Assembly: GCF_018691265.1 (NCBI RefSeq)
Contig: NW_024881330.1
Coordinates: 15,561,386 to 15,625,385, forward strand
Source of the DNA: Tyto alba
Taxonomy: Eukaryota; Chordata; Aves; Strigiformes; Tytonidae
Length of the DNA stretch: 64,000 nucleotides
Direction: 5' to 3'
Below the pieces are notes generated by a model. It saw only the letters and a program-made list of their open reading frames with translations. It was not told where the DNA came from and did no database searches. Made by a program: the position numbers and the translations under genes. Position 1 is the first letter of the stretch. Each line of letters opens with the position of its first letter. Below, one piece after another: positions 46,758 through 61,150 of this stretch.

Positions 46758-49700
46758 GACTCGAGGAAGAACCTGCTAAATGCTCTACGGTTATATTCAT
46801 TGCAAGCATAAGCTACTCCATTTCACTCAATGTACCTGTACCTGCTTATGTCACCAATTAATTTGGCTCTTAATATCTTATTTTCAGCACTTCACTTTCT
46901 TTCCTCTGGGTACTGCAAGTCATGTTCATCCCTGATGTAAGTCTATTGTGGATAATGGCATCTCTGATGCTTTTTGGCTTTGGATGGGTTTGATTTGTTG
47001 TTGTGGCAAAGTCTAGATAAAGAAAAACACTATTGCAGGAAAGAGTGATCTAATATGCTGAACTTGAATCCGGGAAGGTCTTGAATATGAATTCTCCTGT
47101 GCTGTGTTTGTGGCATTGAATACTTTACCCAGCCTGTTGTTTTTCCCTTATTTAAAACCAGGCTCAATGCTTACTATGTGAAAAGTTCTGCTATTTAGAA
47201 TCTATGCAATGTTTGTGTACGGAAAGTGTGCAAATACATTAGTAGTTTGAGATTTTTGCTGGAAGATAATCTAAAAATGAAGAAACCAGGAAGGAAATCA
47301 GTAGTCAAATTATGACCGGGAGCACATGTGGAATGGGTGAAGGGTATGTATTGACATAATGCAAATATAAAGCTACATGACCTTGCACTGCTTGTGTTGG
47401 GCATTGCTTCAGGAAGCCAAATGGATGCTCTTAAAAATAAAAGCTTTCACCCAGACTGAAATTTCTTGCACCAAAGTTAAATTTGCAAAGCTGTATCCTC
47501 TGCAGGAATAGGAATACTCTGAGTGCATTGAGTATGTTATGTCTGGTGGTGTTCAACTTTTTCTCTGTTATAGGGGGTATGTGTGATTTGGGTGTCTCTC
47601 TGCATGTTCAGAACTGATGTACAGACCATGTTTTTAATTTACATGAAAGTGCACACACACACGTTTTTAATGGAACAGAATACACTGTGACTTTGTCTAT
47701 TTTTCTGGTTGCCATCCCACCAACTTACCCTCCTCTCTTTGCATTTAATCATCTTCACAATTAGGCCACTTCAAACTCTCTGAAATAACATGCACCTCGT
47801 ATGTTATCTGTGAAAGCCAAACCAACCCACACAGATTGAAGATTTGGTCCTACAGAGCACAGGCACCACAAACAGCAAGCTCAGCATGTGAAACACGGTG
47901 GGTTTTGCAGGCTTTATTCATGACTGTTTCATAAATCCATTCATCAGACCTAGCCACAGCACTGAGAAGAGTAGCACAGCTCAACCCGAGTCCTGCTTCC
48001 CCTTCTGTGCTGGCTAGGATTTAGCCAGTGCTCATGCTCCACAGGAGATTTCAAGGTTCACAAAAGACCATGAGACCTTGGAAAGTTCTGCCACTGTGAA
48101 AATGTGGTGATTTGACCTGCGGAATATGAAGGGTTAATAACATTCAGGGGGAAAATGCAATGGTCATGATGACCTTTTCTATGCGAAATAAAGCCAAAGA
48201 ATGCCATGGGTATTAACCTAAAGAGGCCCGCTAACAGTTGTTGTCTTTCTAGGAAATGTTTGCAAATGGATTTTTCTGTGACCTGGGAGCGGATCACAAT
48301 TTTTTTTTTTTTCCATTCTTTTTAATTAAAAAGTAAAAGAGGAAACCTTCTTATACAAGTGGTTGGAAAACTGAGCAAGCCACAGGAGATAAATAAGACG
48401 GTACAGATTAATTGAACTAAGCAATGGAAGTGACAGATTGTTATGCCTTCAAATCCGTGACAAAAATTTATTACTATGACCAATATGTTGGTATCTTAAA
48501 GTGATCTAGTTTTGCGTGGCAAATGATTTTATGTGGGCACTATGCTTTCTGAAATCCAGAGTAAAACAGCAACCGGTGTCTTGATCTTTGCCATTAGAAG
48601 TAGTATTAGAAGTACACAGCTGATGCAGCAGGAGCTGCATATGGATTAAAATTATCGGCCAACAGGGAGCAAGAGAGATCTGGGCAATTTTTTATACTGT
48701 GAAGTCTTCCAATATACATTTAAAACAGCTGGGCATACTTGTCTGTGTGATCTTTGGGCTGCAAGTGGTTTTGTGCCTGGTGACCTTCTGCAGGCAGCAC
48801 TTACCTGGCAGCCTCAAAGTTGCCCATGTGGTTAGTATTCATCATGTTGATGTTACAGGTTTTTAATTGCTTTTGTGTCTGGATTGGTGGTGAGACTCTG
48901 TGATTTATCATCCTTATTATTTGCATGTCATTAATTCTGGAAAACTGGTGTCAGAACAGAAACCCTGTTGTGGTGGGGCTCATGGATATATAGATGGTAC
49001 AAGATGGGGCTTCTGACAGAAATCTGCTGTTGGCTGCATCTGTGCTTCTGCTTGAAAAAAAGAGAGGCAAGAGTCAATGTGCAGTGTTCAAAACTGGTGC
49101 TTTTTATTCTAGGTGGTGTGATCCTGCAGGACCTTTCTGTTAAAATAGCTGGAGGTGGTTTTAAATGGTATTCTCCTGCATTGTCAACAGAGTGAACCAC
49201 CCAACACCAAGATCAGTTGTTCAGAAATTCCCACTCCCTCCATCTGCGCTGCTGGTGGAGAGATGGGTGCGTGCTGGGAGAAGCTGGAGCTTAGCTGGCA
49301 CCGCTGCACCTCCTGCTCAGCCCAGGAAACCCACATATTCCTCTGCATGGCCTGGGGTAGGAGGTTGGACTTCTTTGCTGTTCAGAATAAAATAGTGATG
49401 GAAACTGCAAAAATCAGAGTTTGTGACTATAGATTTGGGAGAACTTATTTATTTTGAGGATGAGGGCAAGGAACAGAACCAGGCACTTTGGCAAATTGCA
49501 GTTATGCTGATCTGACCTTGGAGCATCAGGTATTTTGCTTGCTCTCCTGAAAGCACAGGGGCATTGATGTCTGTATGTGGCTTTGTTATGAAATTGAGAT
49601 AGCAAAGACAAGTGGCCTGGAAATGTTTCTGTAGACATGTTTTGCCCACTAACCACATCTGAGCCTCACTGCAGAGTGGAATATGTGGATTTTGGCCCTT

Positions 49701-52700
49701 ACTTCTCAGCACGGGACAGGGGAAGGTGGCACTGAGTGTGTACCACCGTCATTGGGTCTGGGAGCCTCCTTTTCTGCTGACGACCAAAATCTAGTGTCAG
49801 GATCATAAGGGGAGGTTTTAATGGCTGTGCAGCTGAGCAGCCATCTACCAGGAATAGTGTTAATGAGTGTTTATGACCCTTCCTGGTGCCTTCAGTGGTT
49901 TTGGTGCAATAAATGGACACCTTTTTAGTGCTGGTTTGAAAAGAGACAAACTATTTTTGTTCGACCGCTCCTGATTTGCACCAAGCGTGCTGTGACCTCT
50001 GCCGGCCTCTGTGCATTAACAAACTTCTTAAAGGTTTTACGGACACTTTCCATTAGACATGCCATAGCTGTTGCCATGAATATTTAATGTCAAGAGCAGT
50101 ACTTTTTATTATTATTTTTTTTTTGGTTGCTCTGCTTTGACAAAAACGGATATTCCCCCTCAGACCAAGTGGTGGCCAGTGTGCCCTGCACACCTTACTT
50201 GCACCTTCCTCTTTACCCCCTTCCTTTTTCAGCTGTAACTGTGAGAAGGCTTATTTTAATGCTGTAGTGGCCTCGATTTATTTTTTTTTAATATATAAAT
50301 AATTTATTATTTTTAACATTACACACTCTCCCCCCCCACCTTTTAGCTGCAGGTTGTCAAGGGCCTAAACTTGTCCTCCCCTTACCTTCCTGTGCAGCCC
50401 CCAGGGAGCGGTGCCCTTTCCAACGGGATTTGCAGTTGAATTTCAGGCGGGCACAGTGTCTGTCCCGCGCCTCATCTGAGCACTGGGGTATAAACTCTCT
50501 GTGCTTCATGAGTTGCTGGCCCCTCTATCTGCAGCAGAAATGGAGGAATGCCTGCATGGCAGAGCCACTTTTGAGGGCACATGTGGATCCACCATGTCTG
50601 GGGTGCTCCCCGAACATTTAATTTTTTTGGTGAAGAAAACACGTTTTTCTGATTTGTAGCCCAAGTTGTCTTTGTTGGTAATTTATTTGATGAATATTTT
50701 TTCCCTTGATGTCTTTTGGTGTCTATGTTGCCTTCTGCCCCCGACTTCTTGTGCACATCCATAGTCTGTGTTGCACCTTTTGCTCTCAAGGAAGGCTCTT
50801 ACTTCTTCCAGGAGGAAGAGGAAGGCATGTCCATAATACCCAGCTGCACCAGGCAAAGGTGGTGGTGTTTTGGCATTAGACTAAGTTTCGCTAAATGGTG
50901 TGTGGTGTCTGCTTGTGTACATTTGAATGTTTTCCTGATGATTAATGCAGAACAGCCCTGCCGTTGCTGTAGGGTAGGGATTTATGTTCCTGGCTGGCCT
51001 GGTGGAGTTGCAGGATGGATGATGGAATTTGTCCAAATTGCGCAGCAACTCTATGTCAGAGCCGAGGGCAGGACATGAGGCTCCTTGGTGGCAATCTGAG
51101 GTGGGTGCTTTTCTCAGGTGTTGCTTGTGCTCTGAATGGGGCTTGGGCTTGCAGCTACTGGCAGGATGAGCTATGGACCAGGGATTTCTGGTGGTGGTGC
51201 CCAGTCCCACCAAAAAGTCATCAGCTGGTTTCAGGAGTTTTCCACGCATATGTGTTGAGCACTTCAGAGAGCCGCTGCTGTGTCCTCTGGAGGGAGGAAC
51301 AGTACCAGTCTGTACAGCTGGGGGAGACCTACTTGGTTTTATTTGGTGACATTCTTATCTGAAAAACAAAACCACACCAAAAGGTACATAAGCCAAATTA
51401 AAGTCACTGCCTATTGTACCCTAAGTTATGAATGTTTCCTTTGCAGTGGTGAGATCACTGATCATCTATTCCCCTTTTAGTTTTCCTAAATGGATCCACT
51501 TTCACGTTTTTAGTTACTCCCAGTACCACTCATGGAGCTTTTCCAGGTTTTAAGTTGCCATCAGCCAACAGGAAGAGTGTACCCCCAGAATTAAAATTGT
51601 TTTAGGAGGGTTTTTTAGGTGGGATGTCTAAAAATAGTAAAGTGGAAACTTATCAATACATTATCTGTGGTGAACACATCTCAATTGTAGCTCATTGTGT
51701 TTGAGATTGTTTTAAGTGATTGTGGACCTGGGTATACCTCCCCTTGCCCCCAAATCAGGTGGCCTTGTTGTTTAGCACCTGTGCTGTCTTGAGTGAGAGA
51801 AGCCTGTAATGGAGAGCCCTGGAAACACATCAAAGCCATGAGCTGCTACGTATGAAGGGCAAAACTGCCACTGTTGGTTTTGGCTCCTGGTGCATATCTC
51901 CTTTAATGTAAGTTTGGGAGTGAAGGTCTTGAGTTGATTTTATGTAAACCGCAGTCACTGATTGATTGATTTCTGCGCGTGCATGTGCTGGTGCTGCTTA
52001 ACATGTGGGTGGCGGTGGCCAGATCTGTCTGAAAGCCCCAGAGAGCCCTTTTTGCAGAAGGTTCCCATCGCCACTATGCTATGTTAGTGTGCTTTAGGAG
52101 CCTGTGTCACGTGTTTGGGTTTCTGGGGTTTGAGAGAAACCAAACTGCATGCTGTAACTGATAAATATGTATGTAGTTATCTCAACTGTGGTCCACACTG
52201 TCAAGAAAAGAGGTAGGATGCTGCACACGTCGTCTGTTTGGAGGAACCTCATGCTGGTTGAAGGCATCTTCCTGCTGGGGATTGTATCAGTAAGTCTCTT
52301 CTTCTAATTGCTAATCTAGGTGTAACTTGGCCCCTGGTAGCCAAGTTACATGTCCCAGATTGGTTTGTATGTCAGCTCTTAGGGTGGGAGTGGGTGATTG
52401 AAGAATATTTGTCTGATGGTAGGAGGAAGTCTTGGAGGCAAGAGGCTTTTCCTTCGCCGTTATTCCTGTGGCTGGAGCAGCTGTAATGCTTTGTTCTCCA
52501 AAGCCTCCTGCAAACCCTCTTCCTTTGGTCCCTGTACTTTTAAAGCTGAGCTCAACCTGATCCATGGAGAGTCTGAAAACTCTTGCGTTGCAAATTGGTT
52601 CCTGAAGCCTGCAATCACAGTCATGACATTACGGGTGTTGTAACTGCAGGGGCTCCATCTGCCCTGTGTCTCTCCCAGGCAGCTTTTCTGGAATGTGAAA

Positions 52701-55700
52701 ATTGAAATGCTCAATTCTGGACGCAGGTGCCAAGCAGTGGTTGGAGTTGGGGATGGAGGACTGGGGCTTGAGAGGCCAAAGCTCTTCTCATCACAGACTC
52801 CCTGGCATGATGCTGGATCATGATGGGGGTGAGCCTGTGCTCTGCAAAACCTAATTAAAATTTCACGATTTGCTCCACAGGTAAGTAATAGCTATGAGGC
52901 AGCAAATGCATTTGTTCTAACTCTCTGGGATCCAAATTAGCTCCTGTCCATGCAGACCTACCAGGCCAGCAGCTGCTCAGTGCCATGGTTGCAGATGTGC
53001 ACATGTACAGGTGGGGGAAGGGGGCTACTGGGGGCCACTCTGCCTGGCCCCCTGCACCCTTTGCTGTGGAGGGAAGGTGTCTGCAAGACTCTTTTGAGAG
53101 GGAAGGGAAATGCTGCTGGTGTCCTGCAGGCATGAAGAAGTGCACAGAAGGCAGGAGTGTAAACCATTTTGTTGGTGAATATTTAACCATGGCTTCGGGT
53201 TTTTCTTTCTAAGAATAAAGAAGAAAATGTTTCTTGGGTAGAGAATTCTTAAGAAGTGTAAAGTGTTACTGGAAAGCAAGTGGGGATTGTATCATAAAGC
53301 TAAATCTTGTTTTCCTTCCCATGCAAAAAGCCTTTGTCTCCTCACAGGTACCCCTCATCACCAATGATATGCTTCTGTGACAGATTAAACTGACGTAAGT
53401 CACCTTATTCCCTTCAGATTTAGGGAGTGAGAACCTCTGATTGATCTCTTTGCCTCCTCCTCTGTGCTGAGGAAGGGACTGAAGCTGGGGTGTGGTTTTC
53501 CTGGAGGTAAGCTGGGCTGCCTCCTTGCCAGCATAGGGCTTTTAACATTGGACATGTGTAACAAAAATGCACTAACAAGCTCCTCTCTTTTTAATTACCT
53601 TGATATGACATACATTGGAAACAGTAAGGCTTTCCCACTCTTCCCTGTTCTGGCCCTGGGGGAAAAATGTCTCTGCTTAAACTTGGTTTTCCCTAAATGA
53701 GAGTTTACAAGCAATTGGGAGACTTCCATCATTGCTCTAGCCTTTTATTCAAGATAATATTAAGAGACATCATAACATCACAGTGTCAGAGCAAACAAAG
53801 CGCTATGTAATTTTATCCCATATTAATGCAGAGTGTCGCAGATGGTGCTATCATTAGACAGCAATCTATAAAAATGGCCCATGAGACAAAGCCCTGGCAC
53901 AATTATTTATTCTTCAATTATTTATTCAGCCCTTTAGGATGTGTAATACTGACAGACAGCACAGAATGTACTGCCTACCAATTTGCAGATCTTGACTGAG
54001 TCCTCTGTCATCGATGGAATAAAACACGTGTGGGGGCAGGGTGATGTAGCATGGCTTTGGATTTTTTTTGCCTGTTTTTGTGTTTTCTGTGTGGCTTTAA
54101 GGCTACCTCTTTTAAGCAACCTCCTTCACCCTGATATTTATCTTTTTATTTCAGTTAATTGTAATAAGACTTGGTGATCTCAACCTGAGATTTTTAATCC
54201 CGTGTGTGTTTGGACCCAGGGGTTGGTTTCTTGAGGGCCTAACATCAGCTGGCCAGCCCTGGGGGACAGACTAATTGGGCAGGTGCCTGCTCTCCTGCCA
54301 GCCCCATCAATCTGGGGATCTCAGCTCTTGTTGACAATTGACGGTGCTGTGGATTCTGTACGGACCCTGTGGGAAGCAGGATGGGACCTGCTGGTTCCCA
54401 GTTGGCTTAATGGGCAAAGATGCAGTCTTGTTTGGTTAAGAGTCTTCAGCCCAAGACATGGCCTGCTCCTGACAGCTATTACCTTTGCAGCGGCATTTTC
54501 AGAGGGGAATTTATCACCTGCCAAATTTTTATTGTTTCTTTACCATCAAAATTATGTCACTGCCATCAAAAGAAGCATGTCTGCCTCGGACTGTATCTTT
54601 GCCTCCCCTGTGGTAAGACAAATGTTTCTGTGGTTGACCAGTGAACCAGAACTGGGAACTGATCTGATTTAAAGCTAAGGACTGGTTTAGGCTTTGAATG
54701 ACTCTGAAACTGCTTAAGTGTCATTGTCCAAAATGGCTCACATTCATTGGAAAAATCCTCCTAAGTAGCTATATTATATTAACAGTAACTTTCATTCTGT
54801 AGGGTTTTAGAGTCCCAATAAAATGTAGATTTATCTGTCACCAGTGTCTCCTTTCTCTTTCCAGTGTATGTTGGTTAGGTTCATCCTTTTGTCATCCATA
54901 TTGTCAAAGCTCCTGCCCCTGTACTGAAGCACACCTGAAACTACTGTCCCAAAGGTATCCTTCTGTATTGTTTGGGATCTGGCTGGTGTTTTTTTTTTAT
55001 AAAATAAATCTATAATACTCCTTTAGAAAGCCTCCCTTGCCCTCCCCATAGCACTTTTCTTCATACCCGTGATAAAAATGAACAATGGCCCTTTCACTCA
55101 GAAACACAATTTCAGTTATTTATAGATTATATTAACTACATGTCTTTAAAACTGTAAAATCCAACCCTGCCCTTTTATTTGATGTTGAGTCATTCTGGCA
55201 AATCCTTTGTACAAACCTGGTAAATTGCGGGCCAGTGTAAGTAACCTCCCATTTTTTTAATTTACTGGTAAATCTATAACAAGTGCCTTGTAACTGACAA
55301 GATAAAGTCTCTAATTAGATCAGTTTGTAATTTCCAAAGTGCCTGTTTAGAGAGCCAAGTTAGCTGGTTTTGTTCCTGGTGAGATAGCATCTCTTGATCA
55401 TTTGCTGTTATTGAGGTAATTTCTTAAATTTGCAAACAGCCTTGGTCTGTATTTTAAAAGTGGATGGCAAAAATGTGGGTGTGGGCTGTACCATACCCCT
55501 TCCCCGATCTCAGCCCTAACGGCAGCTGTAGCTGCTGTTGCTTGACAGGACATTGAAGTTGTGTGGGAAGGAGCCGGTTGTGGGTCAGTTGGGGGCTGCT
55601 GTGCTGTCCCCTGTCCTCCAGCTCCCTGATTCCACTCGGGTCGCCCTTCCCAGCTGCCATGACCCAGACTTTAACTGCTGTAGCATTCCAGAGACAGCAG

Positions 55701-58700
55701 GTCCTGATCCAAGCCGTGCATGTGTCATGCCAGTGTCCCATGCGTGGGATGTTTTGTGTGGGCCGGGGACCCACTGGGGCTGTAATCCCCAGGGCCGGGC
55801 ACGTGCTGGCTGTGGTGGGAGACACAGTGCAACCGGGGAGGGGGACAGCCTGGCGCCCTCCCCTCACACCCAGCAGCCTGTGCCCAGGCGAGCCATTCTG
55901 CAGGAGTGGGCTCACCCACTGGGGCTGTTTCACAATTTAACTGGATTTAAGCCACCCCCGAGCTGTGTGGCTGCTAGTCACACAAGCAGAAATGGGTGAA
56001 AACTTCATCTCCTTGTTGCTCTGGGTTTTTTTTTCTCCTGCCCTGGGGTATTTTTAAATTAGAGAAGGCCCTTTAGGGGCCTGGGAGAGCAGCCAGCCCA
56101 GGCCCACCGCTACCACTGTGATGGAGAATTTTCCCCTCTCTGGGAAGTAACTCCCAATAAACTCCCCCAAAGCTTCCTCTCCTTCCTCTCCTATTTAAAG
56201 TGCAACAAAATTAATTCAGTGGGGGTGTCTGAAAGAGCCAGGACTTGGTTCCCCTGGCTTGATTTCTGGCATTTCCCCCCAAGGAGAGCTATGTCATGGC
56301 TAATCCCCAGGGTCCTCCTCCCACCCACCTTCCTGGGTTCAGGAGGGAGCCAAAGCCGGATCCTTGGGATGTGGCTCCGCTCTGAAATACCAATTGCTAC
56401 GGTTACCCAGGTCTGTTTGTCAGTGCTATTCAGTGCTGCTTAATCCCCCTTTGTGTCCACTTTGGAACAACGGCTGGGGTTTTGCAAGTTGGTTCATGCC
56501 ATTTCCACAGCCCCTGGGGAGAACGAAGATGAAAACACACATGGAAAGGTGTGGGGAGGGTGTGCACCTGTGCTTCGTCTTCATGAGCTTTTGGTATAAT
56601 GTTAAGAAGAATATATCTGAGTGATGCTAGCAGCTTGACTTAAGCAAAGAAAGTCGTGGCGAAGCCTGAAAAATCTCTGCTGACATACAGGCTTTAACCC
56701 AGGCAGTTGTGCCAGAAGATCCAGAAAAGGCTTAATGGCAGGAGATAATGCTGCTGTGTCAGCACACATTTTCAGCCCTAGCTGTGAATTTCCTGGCTTT
56801 TGTGTACTTGAGTTAAACCCTGATGTTAGTAGCCCATCACCCCCTCCAAATAAGTACCCTCAAACAAAGAGAGAATCAAATCCCAGCAGTTTGCTACTTA
56901 GTGGGGGTGGCTGGTGTGTAATAATGTGTTCGGAAGCATGAACCTGGTAAACACGGAGAGTGATGTTACAGTCTGTGAGCGACCTATTAAACCTGCAGTA
57001 GTTTGGGTCAGTATGGACATTCCTGGCCAGACATTTCCAGAAATATATTTAGTTTGTGGATCAATACCTAGTGCTAATGAATCCTTGGGACTCAGAGGTG
57101 CAATCTTTGGTAGTCTTTGTGCTATTGCCGTTAGCAAAACATATGTGCATGCTAAAAGGAAATCTTTCTTAAACAATTGTTTGGTTGTACTTCTTTTAAT
57201 GAAGGCAGGCTGCAACCAAACATTTCCATATTCATGACTACTGTATAATCTAATTACTGTAGCAACTTACCCATTGTTTTTTTATATTTCGCTGTTTAGT
57301 CCTTGCACCCTGCAAGTTCCCAGGCTGGAGCTTGTGTTGCAGTAATCCCTGTTATGTCCTAGGTGCTGGAAATGCCACCTGAGCTCTTGGAGCATGGTAA
57401 CAGTGGCACCTGGGGCATTTGCCTGCTAAGGAAACACTATCATCCTGACAGCACCAAAACAAGAAGACAGATACTGGAAAGAATAACAAAGATACCTAGC
57501 AACATTTCAGTGACAGTGGGATTTGGTTTTGAGACTCTGATTCTGTGCTGGAATCCATTAGGTCAGATCCTCAGGTGTCCTACTCCCTCAATCTCCTCTA
57601 ACAAGAAACATTCAAGAGAAAGGAAAGGGAAATCTCTCTCTTGAACCTGAAGCTGTAACTGGTGTACTAGTGAATCCATCTAATCCAGCAAAGTAGGGGC
57701 TGAGGGAAGGGTTTATCTTCTGCCCCAACCAAGCCCCCTTCTCTGTGTTTACAGTGAGGAAAGGTGCAAAAGTGTAATGCTTTTGGTGATCTACCCTATG
57801 TGCTTGCCTTGAGGTAGCCCTAGGGCAGCTGTGCACTGAGTGTGGTGTATTCACACTGTTTGCAGCCCACCTGAGCTCGGCCATCCTGCTGGCCCCTTCC
57901 CTGAACACTGGCACAGGACTGGTGTGTCCGAGCGATTGATGTCAAACAGGGGATGATGCCAGTTTTATCCCAACCAGTCATACCCTAGGTAGAGACTTAG
58001 TGTGGCCAGTGTTAAGGGCTTAGTGTGGTCGGTAGTATGGCCTTGAGTATCAGTTCTGCACACTAAATAAGGTGGATACATGAAATGAAATGCAGATGTG
58101 TTTTGTGTAAGTTGGGTTGTCTGGATTTGTGTGATAGTTGCTGGAGAGAAATACACGCTCCCAAGTGTAATTCCCCTCTTCCAGACATGGCATTAAAAAA
58201 TAGGTCAGATGACTCAGGCCCTAAAGCTTGACCATGAACTTTGCAGAGAGACTAGATGACAAGCTCAGGTTGTAGTTACTTGGTGATGGTATGACTTGTA
58301 CCTGGACTAGATGAATATGGGCTTGGGTTTGTCCTTAAAACTAGTCTAAGCAGAGGTGGTGCTTTCATGGAAGAGCAAATGTTTCTATTTCCACTACTTG
58401 TGGAAAAGCTACATACCGAGTTTGGAAAATGAACTGCCTTCCCTCTTGCTTGTTTTGGATGTTGTACTTGGGCAAAGTTCAGAGGTACCATTCTGTGTTC
58501 TTTTGGCATCAGAAATTTTCCCTGATGTTTTTGCCTTTGTCCTACCCTTGCAGGCAGGCAAGCACACCCATAGGCACGTAGGACCCCCTGTTTGCCCTCT
58601 CCCTTGGAATTGTCATGGTACCCTTGCTACTAAATGGTTTTGTGGCAAATGGCCTGTAGGTATAAGAGCAGGGCCATCAATCTGTTATGTCACAGGTTCT

Positions 58701-60091
58701 GTGAGCATGTTGATTTGTAGACCTGATCTGTAAAAATTACTGATGACCATGGTTGCGTACTGCTTACCCTTAAGAGTGATGGTTGGGGTCCACAGTGAGG
58801 AATACAGTACAGTACCCATGAAATTACAGCTTATGGAATTAATCTGCCTTTTTTTAGTAAGGTTTGAATGGCATGTGGAAGATCTATGCTATGGTGAATG
58901 GAGATACGAGGAGGAAATCTTTCCAAAAGCCAGTTCTTTGATATCATCTTTGCCCCCTGCATCCAGATTGCTGAGTAGAGCCTTTAGTCCCACTTCCCCC
59001 TCCATCTTCCCAAGAAGAGGAAAGAATTTCATCTTTCACTGTTGTACACAGGTTCAGGTAACACCAAAGCATGCACCAGAGGTAGTTAGGATAACTACAA
59101 AGTGACTGCCCTGCTTTAATCCTAATAGTGCCTATTAAAAGCTCCTTTTCTGTGCAACGCAGTGCCTGTGTGCTTTTGCATACGGAGCTGACTTGGGAAG
59201 CTGGTATTTTACGGGTGTCTATGTTCTCCTCATTCAGATGCGCGGTTTGAAGAAGGGCTGATAGGGCTGACCCAGCTGTTCAGAGGCTGCTGCAGCTGCA
59301 TGCAGGGTTTTGGTCTGGAAAACTTCAGCTGCGTTTTACTTGAGGAGTTCAGAAGTCCATAAACTGCCAGCACTGTCCAGTGGGAAGAAGGAAATGAAGC
59401 CTCCTTCTCCCCCCCTTTTTTTATGAAACGGATACACACCCAAACCTCCTTTTTCACATTTCAGAGAGTTAAAATATTATTGAATAAGTTGGTGCTATCA
59501 CTGAGTCAAACAATCACTGCCTATTTATTTTTACCTGGTGGGCTTTCAACTTCTGAGTCGTCTGGACAGTATAGGTATTGCACATAGCTGCCATGTAAAC
59601 ATACAGATTGTGTTTTCAGTAAAACCAGAATATACTAAATTCAAAAGTGAAGTTTATTCCATGTTACTCTGCTTATGCCAGTTTACTCTGAAAGCAGAAT
59701 TTGGCCTGTTCTTTCTTTGACTTTTTAAAGAAGTGGATTATCTATTACACTGTTACTTCACCTCTCTAGTACTTCAAATATTACAAATAGATATAATATC
59801 TAGAATAAGGGGAAAGTTTTGTCAGTGATTTGTTGGTGTACAAGATTTATTTTTTACAAAAATAGAAAAGCAGTCAAACTGGGTGAAACTCTTTGAAGAT
59901 TTTTATTACAGAGTTGTGGTTTTCACTGTTGGCTTCTGTAGTATATGGCCCAGTCTTCATCTCAAAGTGGTGGTGGACACAGGCTTTCCTGATTGATCTG
60001 GGTTGTGGCTGGTAGCCTGCCAGGGAGCCAGTTCCAAACTAGGCAGAGCAAGGATTGCATCATCGAAATATGTAACTAAATAAATATAATT
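46758..60091. other. Intron 1 block, no gene seen
   Basis: Long intronic stretch with chance open frames only. It includes a (CA)6 near 47,650-47,662, T runs near 48,300 and 50,107, and a local GC-rich patch at 55,490-55,980 where three overlapping frames are open. Repeat-free AT-rich blocks at 53,700-53,960 and 56,930-57,250 are noted under findings. Confidence 0.5.
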
Positions 60092-60114
60092 AAAAAAAAA
60101 AAAAAAAAAAAAAA
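60092..60114 (+). repeat. A23 homopolymer
   Basis: Twenty-three A preceded by TAAATATAATT. The upstream bases do not match a retroposed gene or known SINE, so it is called a simple repeat. Confidence 0.9.
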
Positions 60115-60837
60115 CAGGACAGCAAAATAAAATGAAATCGTAAAGAGGGCATGAGAGGATGCAAGAGTGAGGATGCTATTTTCTCAGTTTCTCCTTCCCT
60201 GCAAAGTTCTTTTGGATTGTGGAACCTGATGAAAAGAATGAATATGGGTCCCCAGTGCAGCTCTTCCGCATTGGGCTACAAGTTTTAGAAAATATCTTGA
60301 TGACAGACCCGGAGAAAATTGTAGCTTCTCATGGCTGCATAGACTGCTTGGAAAAAAGTGCCATTTAATGGATATACTACAGAGCCTTAAGGATGAACCA
60401 TAGTGTGGTGTTCAATAGCTGAATTTTGTCAGACAGATACAAGTTTTTTTGGAGAACAGTGCTTACAGTCCATGCAGAGAAACAGCCAATAAGGGTTTTA
60501 ATCTGTGGAAAGTTGAATTTCCTGTGTGTTGTGTGAGACCTAGATGTCACTTAAATCCCATTTATCTGCCAAAATACTTCATAGGTGGATCAAAGTAGCA
60601 TCTTGGCTTTGTGGTGAACCCCTGTGCTAGGGATGATTTCCTCCCTGGGAACATCACAAGGAAAACCCAAGGGAGCAGAAATGTTAAGTGTCTTCGTTTC
60701 ATGTGGTCAGTCACTTGCCTTGCTGTAGCATCTTTTTTCCAGGCCTCTACACTAAATCAGGAAAAAAAACCCAAACAAAATCCATCTTCAGCTGGTGTCT
60801 CATGGGCTGGCCCCATGCAGAGCCTGCGTGCTATGGG

Positions 60838-61150
60838 AATCATAGAATACCGGGTTGGAAGGGACCTGAAGGATCATCTGGTCCAACCTTTCTTGGCAAA
60901 AGCACAGTCTAGACAAGATGGCCCAGCACCCTGTCCAGCTGAATCTTAAAAGCATCCAATGTTGAGGAATCCACCATTTCCCTGGGGAGATTATTCCAAT
61001 AGCTGATTGTTCGCATTGTGAAAACTTTTCCTCTTGTGTCCAATTGGAATCTCTCCAGGAGTAACTTGTACCCATTATCCCTTGGCTTTTCCATGTGACA
61101 GCAGTTGAACCCCCTGGGGCAGAGTGATCTCAAGTAGCTGGGGGGCAGTG
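60838..61150 (-). mobile_element. CR1 LINE, ORF2 C-terminus plus 3' UTR (reverse)
   Basis: Read on + it begins with the inverted CR1 end AATCATAGAATA, then GGTTGGAAGGGACCTGAAGG and ATCATCTGGTCCAACC. On the minus strand a frame encodes the CR1 C-terminal pattern ERFQLDTRGKVFTMRTISYW then NNLPREMVDSSTLDAFK. It is truncated at its 5' end and is not intact. It is inserted antisense to EXT1. The right boundary is approximate. Confidence 0.92.

Noticed and set aside
55454..55999. Three overlapping open frames (153, 159 and 125 codons) in a GC-rich patch
   Set aside because: Open frames on both strands at once are typical of locally GC-rich DNA. No domain, splice framing or start context supports any of them.
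60909..61133. 74-codon minus-strand frame
   Set aside because: It is the C-terminal ORF2 part of the inverted CR1 at 60,838-61,150.
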